From Fen-1273 sp963748405 (GTDB lineage: Bacteria > Bacteroidota > Ignavibacteria > UBA10030 > UBA6906), in NCBI GenBank assembly GCA_963748405.1, contig CAVVIT010000002.1, forward strand, positions 310,001 through 374,000: a stretch of 64,000 nucleotides of DNA. The letters are read 5' to 3'. The translations under genes were made by a program, and so were the position numbers. Numbering within the stretch: position 1 is the stretch's first letter; each line of letters begins with the position of its first letter. A model generated the notes under the pieces. The model saw only the letters and a list, made by a program, of their open reading frames with translations, had not been told where the DNA came from and searched no databases. Of this stretch, positions 26,593 to 35,441 are shown piece by piece.

Positions 26593-27906
26593 ATGCAACG
26601 ACAACAGTTCATCTCGTGGGGAGCCGCTTTTGTCCTGGCCTTCACGATGGGAATCGGCAGCGGGTGCAGCAAGAGCAGTTCGACCGGCCCGTCGACAGGA
26701 GGGACAGGCGGGGTCGTCACCGTTGCGGGGAAAGTGATCGGCCAGAACGGGGTGGCGGTCGCGGGCGTCCCCGTGCTCATCACGGGGAAGGTATCGACGA
26801 ATACGGATGCGAACGGGAATTTCTCTGTGGCGAGCGTGACCACGCCGTATGACGTCGACGTCGTCGACGCGACGAACAAAGTGGCGCTGGTGTACAAAGG
26901 GCTCACGCGGACCGACCCCACGCTGGTGTTCCTGGGCTCTTCTCCCGGCACCGCCCGCCACGGGACGATCAACGGCCAGATTTCAGGACCCGGGTTCACG
27001 CCGAACCAGGGGGCCAACGATATCACGAGGGTCGTCTTCGCATCTCCCGAGGCGACCTCGAGCGCGACCACGTCGTTGAGCGGTGCATTCGGGCCGATCG
27101 GTCTCTCGTGGTACGGCCCCACCGCCACGACGGGGAATCTCTATGCCCTGCAGTGGACGAAAGACGCCAACTCTCTTCCCGTCGCCTCCGGATACAAAGG
27201 GTACGGCGTCAGAAGCGGGATCGCAATCAACGACGGCAGCACGCTGAACAACCAGTTCGACACGCTGCAGGCGGTGGCCACGACGCAGTTTACGGGGACG
27301 ATCACGATCCCCGCCGCGTATACGCTCAGCAGCAAGGCGCTCTTCCTGCGGGTCTCACAGCTTGCACTCATCAGTCTCCTCAGCGACGGGACGACAAACG
27401 CCGCGCCGAGCTACTACACGCCGAACATCGGCGGGGCGACGCTCCTCTTCCAGATCACGGCAATCAAGTCCGCCGGGAACGGGACCGCGTACTACAAGAC
27501 AGGGGTTTCGCCGGGGGCGACAGGCGTTGGCATTACGATCCCTGCCGCGCCCGATCTCAGCCTGCCGGTTGATGCCGCCACGGGCGTGGACACGACGGTG
27601 ACGTTCTCCTGGACCCCCATGACAGGGGGAATCCACCTCCTTCTTCTCGCAAGCTCCGGCAACCCGGGGTATTACATCCTGACGTCGGGGACGAGCGCGA
27701 CGATCCCGAACCTGAAAGGACTGGGGCTCGGGCTTCCTTCTTCCGGGGCGTACACCTGGGAAGTGTACGGATTCGGCCCGTTCGCAACGGCGGACGACGC
27801 CGCGGGGGCGGCGGGATTCCTGTCGGCAATCTCAAACCCGACGGTTCTCACCGCCGACGGGTTCTACGGCATCTCGGCGCAACGGCACTTTACGACCGCG
27901 CCGTAA
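26593..27906 (+). CDS. Tandem lipoprotein paralogue 3 (unknown function)
   Basis: The third paralogue, 437 residues, with lipobox IGSGC, the shared SKSSSTGPSTGGTGG linker, the regulatory-like sandwich (VVTVAGKVIGQNGVAVAGVPV), the shared middle (TTGNLYALQWTKDANSLPV, GIAINDGSTLNNQFDTLQ) and the Fn3-like end (ATGVDTTVTFSWTPMTGGIH). It is closest to paralogue 1, including an identical stretch in the Fn3-like region. A GGAGGAG site precedes the ATG. All three end FTTAP. A strong terminator follows. The set looks like recent tandem duplication with diversification. Confidence 0.8.
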   Translation: MQRQQFISWGAAFVLAFTMGIGSGCSKSSSTGPSTGGTGGVVTVAGKVIGQNGVAVAGVPVLITGKVSTNTDANGNFSVASVTTPYDVDVVDATNKVALVYKGLTRTDPTLVFLGSSPGTARHGTINGQISGPGFTPNQGANDITRVVFASPEATSSATTSLSGAFGPIGLSWYGPTATTGNLYALQWTKDANSLPVASGYKGYGVRSGIAINDGSTLNNQFDTLQAVATTQFTGTITIPAAYTLSSKALFLRVSQLALISLLSDGTTNAAPSYYTPNIGGATLLFQITAIKSAGNGTAYYKTGVSPGATGVGITIPAAPDLSLPVDAATGVDTTVTFSWTPMTGGIHLLLLASSGNPGYYILTSGTSATIPNLKGLGLGLPSSGAYTWEVYGFGPFATADDAAGAAGFLSAISNPTVLTADGFYGISAQRHFTTAP

Positions 27907-27963
27907 CCGGGTCCCCCCCCCGCAAAGGGGCGGGCGCCCAATCAACACAGTGCACTGCACACA

Positions 27964-27992
27964 GGAGCGCACGGGACAAACCCGTGCGCTCC
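27964..27992 (+). terminator. Terminator-like hairpin after the lipoprotein genes
   Basis: GGAGCGCACGGG (27964-27975) and CCCGTGCGCTCC (27981-27992) form a perfect 12-bp stem with an ACAAA loop. The tail is CTGTATGT rather than a pure T-run. The near-symmetric stem could act on both strands. Confidence 0.75.
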
Positions 27993-28015
27993 CTGTATGT
28001 CAGGGACATCCCCCC

Positions 28016-28045
28016 TTCATTCCGATATCGGGAATTGGTATATTG
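28016..28045 (+). promoter_or_regulatory. Candidate promoter for mqnA
   Basis: TTC (28016-28018), 20 nt, TATATTG (28039-28045), ending 5 nt before the ATG at 28051. The -7 box is perfect and the -33 box has one mismatch. Confidence 0.5.
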
Positions 28046-28050
28046 GTCGT

Positions 28051-28845
28051 ATGGGTACCCGCACGCTCCTCGGCATACCGGGTGACATCTCCTGCCGCCC
28101 TCTCAGTGACGCCCTCCGCCCGGCGGGGACATTCGACATTGTGGTCGATTCCCCGGCCGCGCTTGCCCAGCGCCTGGAGCGCAGGGCCCTGGGGGGAGCG
28201 CTCCTCTCCCCGATCGACTTTGCGATGAACGCCTCCCAGTACCTTGTCGTTCCGGGCTCGGCGGTTTCCTCCCAGTCGGGGAACGAATCGATCGTCGTCC
28301 ATTTCCGGCACGGCCTCAGGGCGGTCAGGACGCTTGCCGTCCAGCCCGTCTCCGCTTCCGACATCATACTCGCCAAGATACTCCTTGCCGAACGGTTCGA
28401 CATCGAGCCGAGGATCATGCCGGTTGCCGGCACGCTGGAAACGATGCTGGAGCGGGCGGACGCCGCGCTCCTTGCCGGTGACGCCGCGCTTCAGAGCGTG
28501 GCCGGAAGGCCCGAAGCCCTCGACCTCGTCGAAGAGTGGATCGCCGCGACGGATCTCCCGTACGTCCACGGATTCTGGTGCGCGCGCGAACGGGGGCTGA
28601 GCGAGTCGGAGTGGATGATGCTGGGGGGGCTCCCGGAAGGGCTCCCGGAACCCGCACCCGGCGGGGAGGGGACGTCGGCGGTCGACCTCTTCTCGTACGA
28701 TTTCTCCGAAAATGTTCAGGAGGGGATTCAGGAATTCCTCCGCTATGCGTACTATCATGGTATACTCCCGGACGTGCCGGACCTGCGTTTCTTCGGCGCC
28801 CCGGACGAGGAGGAGACGGGCCCCCCGCTCCTGAGCCCGAATTGA
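28051..28845 (+). CDS. mqnA: Chorismate dehydratase MqnA family (futalosine menaquinone pathway)
   Basis: A 264-residue member of the MqnA/MqnD family with a periplasmic-binding-protein fold. MqnA removes water from chorismate to give 3-enolpyruvylbenzoate, the first step of the futalosine route to menaquinone. Family marks are ALGGALLSPIDFAMN near residue 50, RADAALLAGDAAL near 140, the DLVEEWIAATDLPYVHGFW segment and YYHGILPDVPDLRFF near the end. The C-terminus has an acidic tail. The other mqn genes are not in this window. The ATG at 28051 lies 5 nt after a promoter box; MqnA versus MqnD is decided only by resemblance, with MqnA more likely from the DLVEEW segment. Confidence 0.78.
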   Translation: MGTRTLLGIPGDISCRPLSDALRPAGTFDIVVDSPAALAQRLERRALGGALLSPIDFAMNASQYLVVPGSAVSSQSGNESIVVHFRHGLRAVRTLAVQPVSASDIILAKILLAERFDIEPRIMPVAGTLETMLERADAALLAGDAALQSVAGRPEALDLVEEWIAATDLPYVHGFWCARERGLSESEWMMLGGLPEGLPEPAPGGEGTSAVDLFSYDFSENVQEGIQEFLRYAYYHGILPDVPDLRFFGAPDEEETGPPLLSPN

Positions 28846-28871
28846 ATCAATTCCTGACAATGGGTAGATTC
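28842..28871 (+). promoter_or_regulatory. Candidate promoter for recN
   Basis: TTG (28842-28844), 20 nt, TAGATTC (28865-28871), 5 nt before the recN ATG at 28877; it begins inside the mqnA stop region. Confidence 0.5.
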
Positions 28872-28876
28872 CGTCC

Positions 28877-30604
28877 ATGCTGAAGACACTCTTCATAAAG
28901 AACTACGCCCTGGTTGAAGAGCTCACCGTCGAGTTCTCGAACGGCCTTGTCATCATCACGGGGGAAACGGGTTCCGGGAAGTCGATCATCATCGATGCCC
29001 TCGGCCTCGTTCTCGGCTCGCGCGCCAGCGCGGACGTCGTCCGGAAGGGGGCGGACCGCTCCGTCGTCGAGGGAACGTTCCACATCGCGGGAAACAAAAA
29101 GCTGGCGCAGATCCTCTCGGAGAACGGCATCGAGAGGGCCGACGAGCTCATCATCCGGCGCGAAGTCTCGTCGAAGGGGCAGAGCAGGTGCTTCATCGCC
29201 GACAGCCCGGCGACGCTCACGCTCTTGAAGCAGGTGGGGGAATTGCTCGTGGATCTTCACGGTCAGCACGAGCACCAGTCGCTTCTGCGGATCGAGACCC
29301 ACGTCGCGATGCTGGACGATTTCGGAGGACTGGACGGCATCGTGGCCGAGTTCCAGGCGGCGCGGAAGAAGCTGAAGGGGATCGGCGCGGAGCTGGACGA
29401 CCTTCGCAGGAGGGAACGGCAGCTCGCGGAAAAGAGGGAATTCTACGAGTTCCAGATCGCCGAGATCGACGCGCTCGCCCCGCGCGCCGGGGAGGAGGAG
29501 GATCTGGAGCGGGAGCTGAAGATCCTCGAAAACTCCGAGAAGCTTTTTGCGATCACCGGGAACCTGTACGGGACGCTGTACGACGGAGAGCAGTCCGTCC
29601 ATGATCTCCTTGTCATCGTCCGGAACCAGCTTCAGGACATCGCGGGAATCGACAGCCAGTTCGCCGATGCGGCGAAGGAATGCGCGTCCGCCGAGGCGGT
29701 CGTGAGCGAGCTTGCCAAGTTTATCCAGGGGTACAACGCGCGGGTCGAATTCAACCCGGAGCGGCTTGACATCCTGCGTGACCGGCTGGGGAAACTGGCA
29801 TTCCTGAAGAGGAAATACGGCGGTTCCGTCGGGAGCATGCTCGCCCACAGGGAGAAAATCGGCCAGGAGGTTCTCCTCGCCGAGAATTTCAACGAGATCA
29901 TCGCCCGCCTCACGCACGACCTCGAGGAGGCGCGCACCGAATGCGGCGCGATCGCGGGGCGCCTTTCCGCGAAGCGGCACGACACGGCGAAGAAGGTGGA
30001 CGGCGCCGTGGCCGAGGAGCTGGCGAAACTCGGCGTGCCCCGCGCCAGGTTCACGACGCGGATCCTCCAGGCGGAACTCCCCGCAGGAGGGAGCCCCGGG
30101 GAGGACGACTTCGTGGGGGCCGGAAGAAAGAAGCTCCGGCTCAACGCGCGGGGATACGACGACGTGGAGTTCTTCATCTCCACGAATCTCGGGGAGGAGG
30201 AGATGCCCCTCGTGCGCGTCGCCTCCGGCGGGGAAGTCTCCCGCATCATGCTTGCGCTCAAGAGCATACTCGCCAAGTCGGACCGGCTCCCGGTGCTTAT
30301 ATTCGACGAGATCGACGTCGGCGTCAGCGGCCGCGTCGCGCAGGCCGTCGGCCGGAGCCTGAAGAGCCTCTCGAATTTCCACCAGGTCATCGCCATCACG
30401 CACCTCCCGCAGATCGCGGGGCTCGCCGACGCGCATTTCGCCGTGGAGAAGAAAGAACGCGGGTCGAGGACGACCACCGGGATGCGCCGGCTTTCGCTCG
30501 ACGAGCAGGTGCACGAAGTGGCACGGCTGCTGAGCGGCGCCGAAGTGACGGACGCCGGTCTCTCGGGCGCGCGGGAGCTCATGGGACTCGCCCGCACCCC
30601 CTGA
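28877..30604 (+). CDS. recN: DNA repair protein RecN
   Basis: An SMC-like ATPase that acts in double-strand-break repair. The 575-residue protein has the N-terminal Walker A GETGSGKSIIIDAL within LKTLFIKNYALVEELTVEFS, a DLHGQHEHQSLL segment, two coiled-coil arms (about residues 165-215 and 270-370), and the C-terminal signature VASGGEVSRIMLALK, Walker B LIFDEIDVGVSG and ITHLPQIAGLADAHF. Complete and of normal length. It starts with ATG 28877 immediately after a promoter box, with no ribosome binding site, so it may be read from a leaderless mRNA. Confidence 0.96.
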   Translation: MLKTLFIKNYALVEELTVEFSNGLVIITGETGSGKSIIIDALGLVLGSRASADVVRKGADRSVVEGTFHIAGNKKLAQILSENGIERADELIIRREVSSKGQSRCFIADSPATLTLLKQVGELLVDLHGQHEHQSLLRIETHVAMLDDFGGLDGIVAEFQAARKKLKGIGAELDDLRRRERQLAEKREFYEFQIAEIDALAPRAGEEEDLERELKILENSEKLFAITGNLYGTLYDGEQSVHDLLVIVRNQLQDIAGIDSQFADAAKECASAEAVVSELAKFIQGYNARVEFNPERLDILRDRLGKLAFLKRKYGGSVGSMLAHREKIGQEVLLAENFNEIIARLTHDLEEARTECGAIAGRLSAKRHDTAKKVDGAVAEELAKLGVPRARFTTRILQAELPAGGSPGEDDFVGAGRKKLRLNARGYDDVEFFISTNLGEEEMPLVRVASGGEVSRIMLALKSILAKSDRLPVLIFDEIDVGVSGRVAQAVGRSLKSLSNFHQVIAITHLPQIAGLADAHFAVEKKERGSRTTTGMRRLSLDEQVHEVARLLSGAEVTDAGLSGARELMGLARTP

Positions 30605-30649
30605 CGCCGCACATCATCACCTGAATCGCACTCGCATACACACCAGACA

Positions 30650-32101
30650 ATGGCACTCCAGGTCTACAACACGCTGCACCGCCGGAAAGAGCTCTTCACG
30701 CCGCTGCACGAAGGATACGTCGGCATGTACGTCTGCGGGCCCACCGTGTACGGCCATTCGCACCTCGGACACGCGAAAAGCTACGTCTCGTTTGACGTCA
30801 TCGTCCGGTATCTCCGGCACGCCGGGAACCGGGTTCTCTACGTGCAGAACATCACGGACGTCGGGCACCTGACCGACGACGCGGACCAGGGGGAGGACAA
30901 GATCACGCGGCAGGCGGGCATCGACAGGATCCATCCGATGCAGCTTGCCGAGACGTATACACGGAGCTACTTCGAGGACATGGACGCGCTGAACGTCCTG
31001 CGGCCCGACATTGTCCCGCGCGCCTCCGGGCACATCACCGAGCAGATCGCCATGGTGGAGGCGCTCCTCACGAAGGGAATGGCCTACGTGGCGAACGGGT
31101 CGGTCTACTTTGACGTCGGCACGTTTCCGGCGTACGGGAAGCTCTCCGGGCGCACCGTCGAGGAGCTCAACGCGGGGGCCCGCGTGGAGGTCAAGGAGGA
31201 GAAGAAGCACCCTGCGGACTTCGCGCTCTGGAAGAAGGCCGAGCCCGGACACATCATGCGGTGGCCGAGCCCGTGGGGTGAAGGGTTCCCGGGATGGCAC
31301 ATCGAGTGCTCCGCAATGTCGATGAAGTATCTCGGGGAGGAATTCGACATCCACGGTGGAGGGCTGGAGAACCAGTTTCCGCACCACGAATGCGAGATCG
31401 CCCAGAGCGAGTGCACGACCGGGAAGACGTTCGTCCGTTACTGGCTTCACAACAACATGGTGACCGTCGACGGAAAGAAGATGGGGAAGTCGCTCGGCAA
31501 CTTCATTACGCTGAAGGACGCGTTCAGGAAATGGTCCCCGCAGGTCGTGCGGTTCTTCATCCTGCAGAGCCACTACAGGAGCACGCTCGATTTCAGCGAC
31601 GAGGCCGTCGAAGGCGCCCGCGCCGGGTATGAAAAGCTCGCCAACACGCTCCGCAACCTGCGGGAAAAGACCGCCGGAGCCCCCGGGACGGGACAGGAAA
31701 CCGGAATCGATCTTGCGAAGCGCACGGCGGAATTCCGCGCCGCGATGGACGACGATTTCAACACGCCGCAGGCGATCGCGGTCCTGTTCGACCTCGCCCG
31801 CGAGCTCAACAGCGCGTTTGCGACGGAAAAGAACTTCTCCCGCGGGGCGCTCGAGGCGGTCGATGCGTGGTACGCGCTCCACGCCGGCTCGGTCCTCGGG
31901 ATGACGACCGGAGAGATCCCCGGGAGCGGCGCCGCCGCGTCGCTGACCGCGCCCCTTGTCGGGCTCCTCATCGCGATCCGGGGGGAGATCCGCGCGCAGA
32001 AGCTCTGGGCCCTCTCGGACAGGATACGGGACGGACTGGCGGCGATCGGGATCGCCCTGGAGGACAAAAAGACGGGGACCACCTGGAAAAAAATTTCCTG
32101 A
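30650..32101 (+). CDS. cysS: Cysteinyl-tRNA synthetase
   Basis: Class I synthetase that charges tRNA-Cys. The 483 residues include the zinc cysteine and HIGH-like region MYVCGPTVYGHSHLGHAKSY, the second zinc cluster GWHIECSAM with HHECEIAQSE, and the KMSKS loop DGKKMGKSLGNF. The C-terminal DALR-like helical region and the ending LEDKKTGTTWKKIS are typical. The stop at 32099-32101 lies after the apparent start region of the amidohydrolase gene, so the two genes overlap. Confidence 0.97.
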   Translation: MALQVYNTLHRRKELFTPLHEGYVGMYVCGPTVYGHSHLGHAKSYVSFDVIVRYLRHAGNRVLYVQNITDVGHLTDDADQGEDKITRQAGIDRIHPMQLAETYTRSYFEDMDALNVLRPDIVPRASGHITEQIAMVEALLTKGMAYVANGSVYFDVGTFPAYGKLSGRTVEELNAGARVEVKEEKKHPADFALWKKAEPGHIMRWPSPWGEGFPGWHIECSAMSMKYLGEEFDIHGGGLENQFPHHECEIAQSECTTGKTFVRYWLHNNMVTVDGKKMGKSLGNFITLKDAFRKWSPQVVRFFILQSHYRSTLDFSDEAVEGARAGYEKLANTLRNLREKTAGAPGTGQETGIDLAKRTAEFRAAMDDDFNTPQAIAVLFDLARELNSAFATEKNFSRGALEAVDAWYALHAGSVLGMTTGEIPGSGAAASLTAPLVGLLIAIRGEIRAQKLWALSDRIRDGLAAIGIALEDKKTGTTWKKIS

Positions 32102-33603
32102 TCATCGCGGACGGCCTGCTTCTCACGTGCGACGGGGAGAACAGGTGCGGCCGCTACAGTCTCCTCATCCGGGACGGGCGGATCGTGGATATCAATCCCT
32201 CCGCGGGCACGCTCACGTCCCTGTATCCCGGCGCGGCGGTCGTCGACGCCCGGTCCCGGATCGTTCTCCCCGGTTTCGTCAACGCGCATTTTCACGGGGA
32301 GAGCGTTCTTCTCCGCTCCATCACGGGGCGGGCGCCGTACGCCAGGTGGGACGCTCTCCCGGGTCTGCGCGGAGCGCGGGAACGCCTCGTGAGCCCGTCA
32401 TCGGCGGGCGACGTCGCCGCGCTCTACCGCGTCGGGGCATACCTGCACGCGAGGAGCGGCACGACGACCGTTGCCGATTACCCTCCCCCCTTTTCCCCGT
32501 CCGTTCTCGAGGGGGCCGCGGAAGCCGTTGCGCGGAGCGGTCCGCACGCGCTGTTCGCGCTGCAGACGTGGGAACAGATTGAATCCTTCCGTGCATCCCC
32601 CCCGGCTGCGGCGCACTGGGCGCTCTCCCTCGGCCCGGAGGAGAGCTACACGGTCTACAGTCTCGAGAGCTTCGTGCGGGCGTCGGCCGAGACCGGGTTT
32701 CCGCTCGTCTCTCATATCGCCGAGGTGCGCGCGGACGCCGAATCTCTCAGGAGCCGTTTCAAAAAGAGCCCCCTCCGCATACTGAAAGACACCGGCGCGC
32801 TGGTTCGCTCGACGCACCTCATTCACTGCAATCACATCGCCGAAAAGGACATCGACGTCCCCCTGGAAGGGGCCGGGCCCGTCACGCTCTGCGTGAGGTC
32901 CGCCCTGTCGAAGCAGAACGGGTATCCCTTCCTCCGCTCACTCGCATCCCGTGACGTTCCGCTCTGCCTGGGAACCGACTGGGGGGACACCGATCTCCTC
33001 GGAGAAACAGGCGTGCTCAGGAACCTCCGCAGGTATGTGCAGGGAGTCCCCTCGTACGAACCGCTTGAGCTTGTGCGGATGGCGACGATTAACGGGGCGC
33101 AGGCCCTGGGCGTCGCTTCCCGCACGGGATCTCTCGAGGTGGGGAAATATGCGGACATCGTGATGATTCCCTCCGACGGCATCACCTTCCCTCCCGTCGG
33201 CGCGCAGCCGACGCCGGAGGAGATCGCGGAGATCGTCACGGACTACTGCCACGCGGGGATGATCTCCGATGTCATGGTGAAGGGGGAGTTCAGGGTCCGC
33301 AACGGCGACGACGTGCGTACGGACAGGGAGGAAATCCGCCGGGAGCTCCGCCGGCTCCGGCAGGCGTACATCCCGTCCGCCGGCCCTGACGGGGAAGCGG
33401 AACAACACGCCGGTGTTCCCCTGGTGCAGGTCCCGGCCGGGGAAAAACCGGTCCTGCTCGGAGACGGAGAGCCGGTGGATGATCCCCCGCGTGAACGGAA
33501 GGCAAACATGCACGCTCCCGGACCCGGCGCGGATGAGACGATACAGAAACCGCCGGTCGTCACAAGAAGGATCGGGAAGGTATTCGGTGAAGACGACATA
33601 TGA
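32083..33603 (+). CDS. Amidohydrolase family protein with non-canonical start
   Basis: A metal-dependent hydrolase of the amidohydrolase/chlorohydrolase group (deaminase-like), about 506 residues. The beta-sandwich N-terminus IADGLLLTCDGENRCGRYSL leads into the HxH metal site GFVNAHFHGES, later ligands HIAEV and LIHCNHIAEKD, and the catalytic Asp in LCLGTDWGDTDLL; GSLEVGKYADIVMIP ends the fold. A polar 90-residue tail follows. No ATG, GTG or TTG occurs near the proper N-terminus: the nearest upstream is GTG 31867, far inside cysS, and the nearest downstream is GTG 32179. CTG 32083 or 32098 is therefore the likely start, coupled to cysS. The substrate is unknown. Confidence 0.75.
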   Translation: MEKNFLIIADGLLLTCDGENRCGRYSLLIRDGRIVDINPSAGTLTSLYPGAAVVDARSRIVLPGFVNAHFHGESVLLRSITGRAPYARWDALPGLRGARERLVSPSSAGDVAALYRVGAYLHARSGTTTVADYPPPFSPSVLEGAAEAVARSGPHALFALQTWEQIESFRASPPAAAHWALSLGPEESYTVYSLESFVRASAETGFPLVSHIAEVRADAESLRSRFKKSPLRILKDTGALVRSTHLIHCNHIAEKDIDVPLEGAGPVTLCVRSALSKQNGYPFLRSLASRDVPLCLGTDWGDTDLLGETGVLRNLRRYVQGVPSYEPLELVRMATINGAQALGVASRTGSLEVGKYADIVMIPSDGITFPPVGAQPTPEEIAEIVTDYCHAGMISDVMVKGEFRVRNGDDVRTDREEIRRELRRLRQAYIPSAGPDGEAEQHAGVPLVQVPAGEKPVLLGDGEPVDDPPRERKANMHAPGPGADETIQKPPVVTRRIGKVFGEDDI

Positions 33604-33613
33604 GATCCGGACG

Positions 33614-34392
33614 ATGAGGACCCTCTCACGCCGGCTGATCCTCCTGCTTCTCCTCTCGCTCGGCCCTGCGGCCGATCTGAGCGCGCAGGGATCGGCGGGG
33701 TCCGCCGGCAGGCTCGAGCCGAGAGCCCTCGTCGATTTTCCGACTGCGGGGATGATCCCGCGGGGGGATATCGCCTTTGACGTCGATTTCTACAGGGAGG
33801 GGGGGCTCGATCTCGCGCTTGCGGTGGGGATTTTTGACAGGCTGAGCGCAGGGCTCTCCTACGGAGGATCGGCCCTTATCGGTGCGGGGTCGCCCGTCAT
33901 GAACGCCACACCCGGGTTCAACGTCAAATTCCGGGTTCTGGAAGAGAGCGTGTACGTTCCCGCGCTTGCGCTCGGTTTCGATTCGCAGGGACACGACGGG
34001 TATGACAGGGGGCTTGACAGGTACGTCATCAAATCGCCCGGGTTCTACGCCGTCTTCAGCAAGAACTATGCGCTCCTGGGATATCTCAGCCTTCACGGGG
34101 GAACGGATTATTCGCTCGAACGTGCGGACGGAAACAGGAACGTCAACCTCTGGGGGGGAATCGAAAAGACGCTCGGGCCGTTTCTTTCCCTCATGATCGA
34201 ATACAACCTCGGGTCGAACGACACGGGAAACCGCGCGCTCGGGGGGGGAAGGGGTATCTGAACGCGGGGCTCAGGTGTTCCCTCGGAGGAGGGCTGACGC
34301 TCGGCGTGAACTTCAAAGACCTTGCCGACAACGGCGGGAACGTCACCGTCGCCAACAGGACGGTCCATATCGAATACGTCAAGCCCCTCTGA
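33614..34392 (+). CDS. YjbH-like outer-membrane beta-barrel protein, frameshifted
   Basis: An exported protein with a signal peptide (LILLLLLSLGPAADLSAQ) followed by alternating strands such as RLEPRALVDFPTAGMIPRGD, LDLALAVGIFDRLSAGLSYG and YVPALALGFDSQGHDG, which resembles YjbH/GlpO-type barrels. The frame from 33614 stops at 34261. In the adjacent frame the sequence continues without a break as YLNAGLRCSLGGGLTLGVNF down to VHIEYVKPL and a stop at 34390-34392. The switch falls in a run of eight G (34241-34248); nine would restore GGGKGYLNAG. I read the two parts as one gene of about 259 residues. The start lies just past the amidohydrolase stop, so the two are likely co-transcribed. Confidence 0.7.
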
Positions 34393-34596
34393 ACGGCGGC
34401 TCCAGGACCCGGGAATCCCCCCTCCCCCCCGGTGTTCTGATTAATGAACGCATCCCCGGCATTTGTCCAGTAATATGCACAGATTGGTATGTCGAACCCG
34501 CAAGAATCATCGGATTCGGGCAGGTCTATTGGCACCAATGTTGTGATTCATACGGGAGCGCGAACCCGGGTTCAAATCTCTCATGAGGCAAAAACA

Positions 34597-35412
34597 ATGA
34601 AACACGCACTACGATATGGAGTCTTCGGTCTGTCGGCTGCCATCGGGCTCCTGCTCCTGCCAGGCTGCTACACGCAGATGAGCACGGCACGGAGGGACGC
34701 CGACGATGGATACGACTACCGGAGCACACAGGACGACCAGGCGACCACCGACACCACGCAGCCCGGTGACTACGAGTCTGCGAGAAGGGACTTCTATAAT
34801 GATTCGTACTATCCGTACCCGGCATACAGCGTCGGCATCGGATTCGGGTGGAATTCCCCCTGGTACGGATACGGTTCTCCCTGGTACTTTTATGATACCT
34901 GGCCGTACTACGGCGGGTACTATCCCTACGCATACTGGTATCCCCATTCGTACGGCGGATACTATTATCACGGCGGGGGGTACGGGTACGGAAATTACGG
35001 AAGACCGTATGCAACGCGGCGGTTCGGCATGTCCCGCACGACCGGCGTATCCCGCACGGGTTACGTCACGCCGGCCGGAGGGAGTCAGGTCACACTTCCT
35101 TCCGGCGGACGGACAGGCGCTGCGCGCGCGACGGTAACCCCGGGGCGGGTGACGGGACGAAGGGGTGCGGTCACCGGCACGGCGGCGCGGGGACGCGCAG
35201 CAGTCGTTCAGGGCAATCGTTCGGGCACGCGGGGTCCCGCTTCCCGTTCGGCGGCATCCGGCGGCAGGTCGGGAGGGAGAGGATATTCCTCTCCCCGGAG
35301 TGCACCGTCAGGCGGCGGCCCGAGGGGCGGAGGAGGCGGGGGAGGAGCGCGTAGCGGAGGCGGGAGCAGCGGCGGGGGCGGCGGCTCGCACGGCGGCGGC
35401 GGCAGGCGATAA
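34597..35412 (+). CDS. Tyr/Gly-rich lipoprotein
   Basis: A 271-residue predicted lipoprotein (lipobox LLPGC after LSAAIGLL). An acidic, polar region (about 24-70) is followed by an extreme Tyr/Gly/Pro/Trp stretch (about 70-140, for example YYGGYYPYAYWYPHSYGG) and then a basic Gly/Arg/Ser tail ending in poly-Gly with His and Arg. No enzyme motif is visible. Such low-complexity, aromatic-rich lipoproteins occur in Bacteroidota and myxobacteria and may be structural or cell-surface matrix proteins. An earlier ATG at 34489 would add 36 residues and hide the signal peptide, so ATG 34597 is preferred. It may be co-transcribed with the OmpP1/FadL gene 23 nt later. Confidence 0.75.
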   Translation: MKHALRYGVFGLSAAIGLLLLPGCYTQMSTARRDADDGYDYRSTQDDQATTDTTQPGDYESARRDFYNDSYYPYPAYSVGIGFGWNSPWYGYGSPWYFYDTWPYYGGYYPYAYWYPHSYGGYYYHGGGYGYGNYGRPYATRRFGMSRTTGVSRTGYVTPAGGSQVTLPSGGRTGAARATVTPGRVTGRRGAVTGTAARGRAAVVQGNRSGTRGPASRSAASGGRSGGRGYSSPRSAPSGGGPRGGGGGGGARSGGGSSGGGGGSHGGGGRR

Positions 35413-35441
35413 ACACGAACTCAGACGACGACAGGATGACA

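Noticed and set aside
27911..27940. C-runs and inverted bases just after lipoprotein 3 as an attachment site
   Set aside because: No integrase, no duplicated flank and no tRNA nearby; better explained as spacer before the terminator.
34565..34590. A GGTTCAAATC stretch resembling a tRNA T-arm
   Set aside because: No acceptor stem, D-arm or anticodon arm can be folded around it. No complete tRNA was recognised anywhere in the window.
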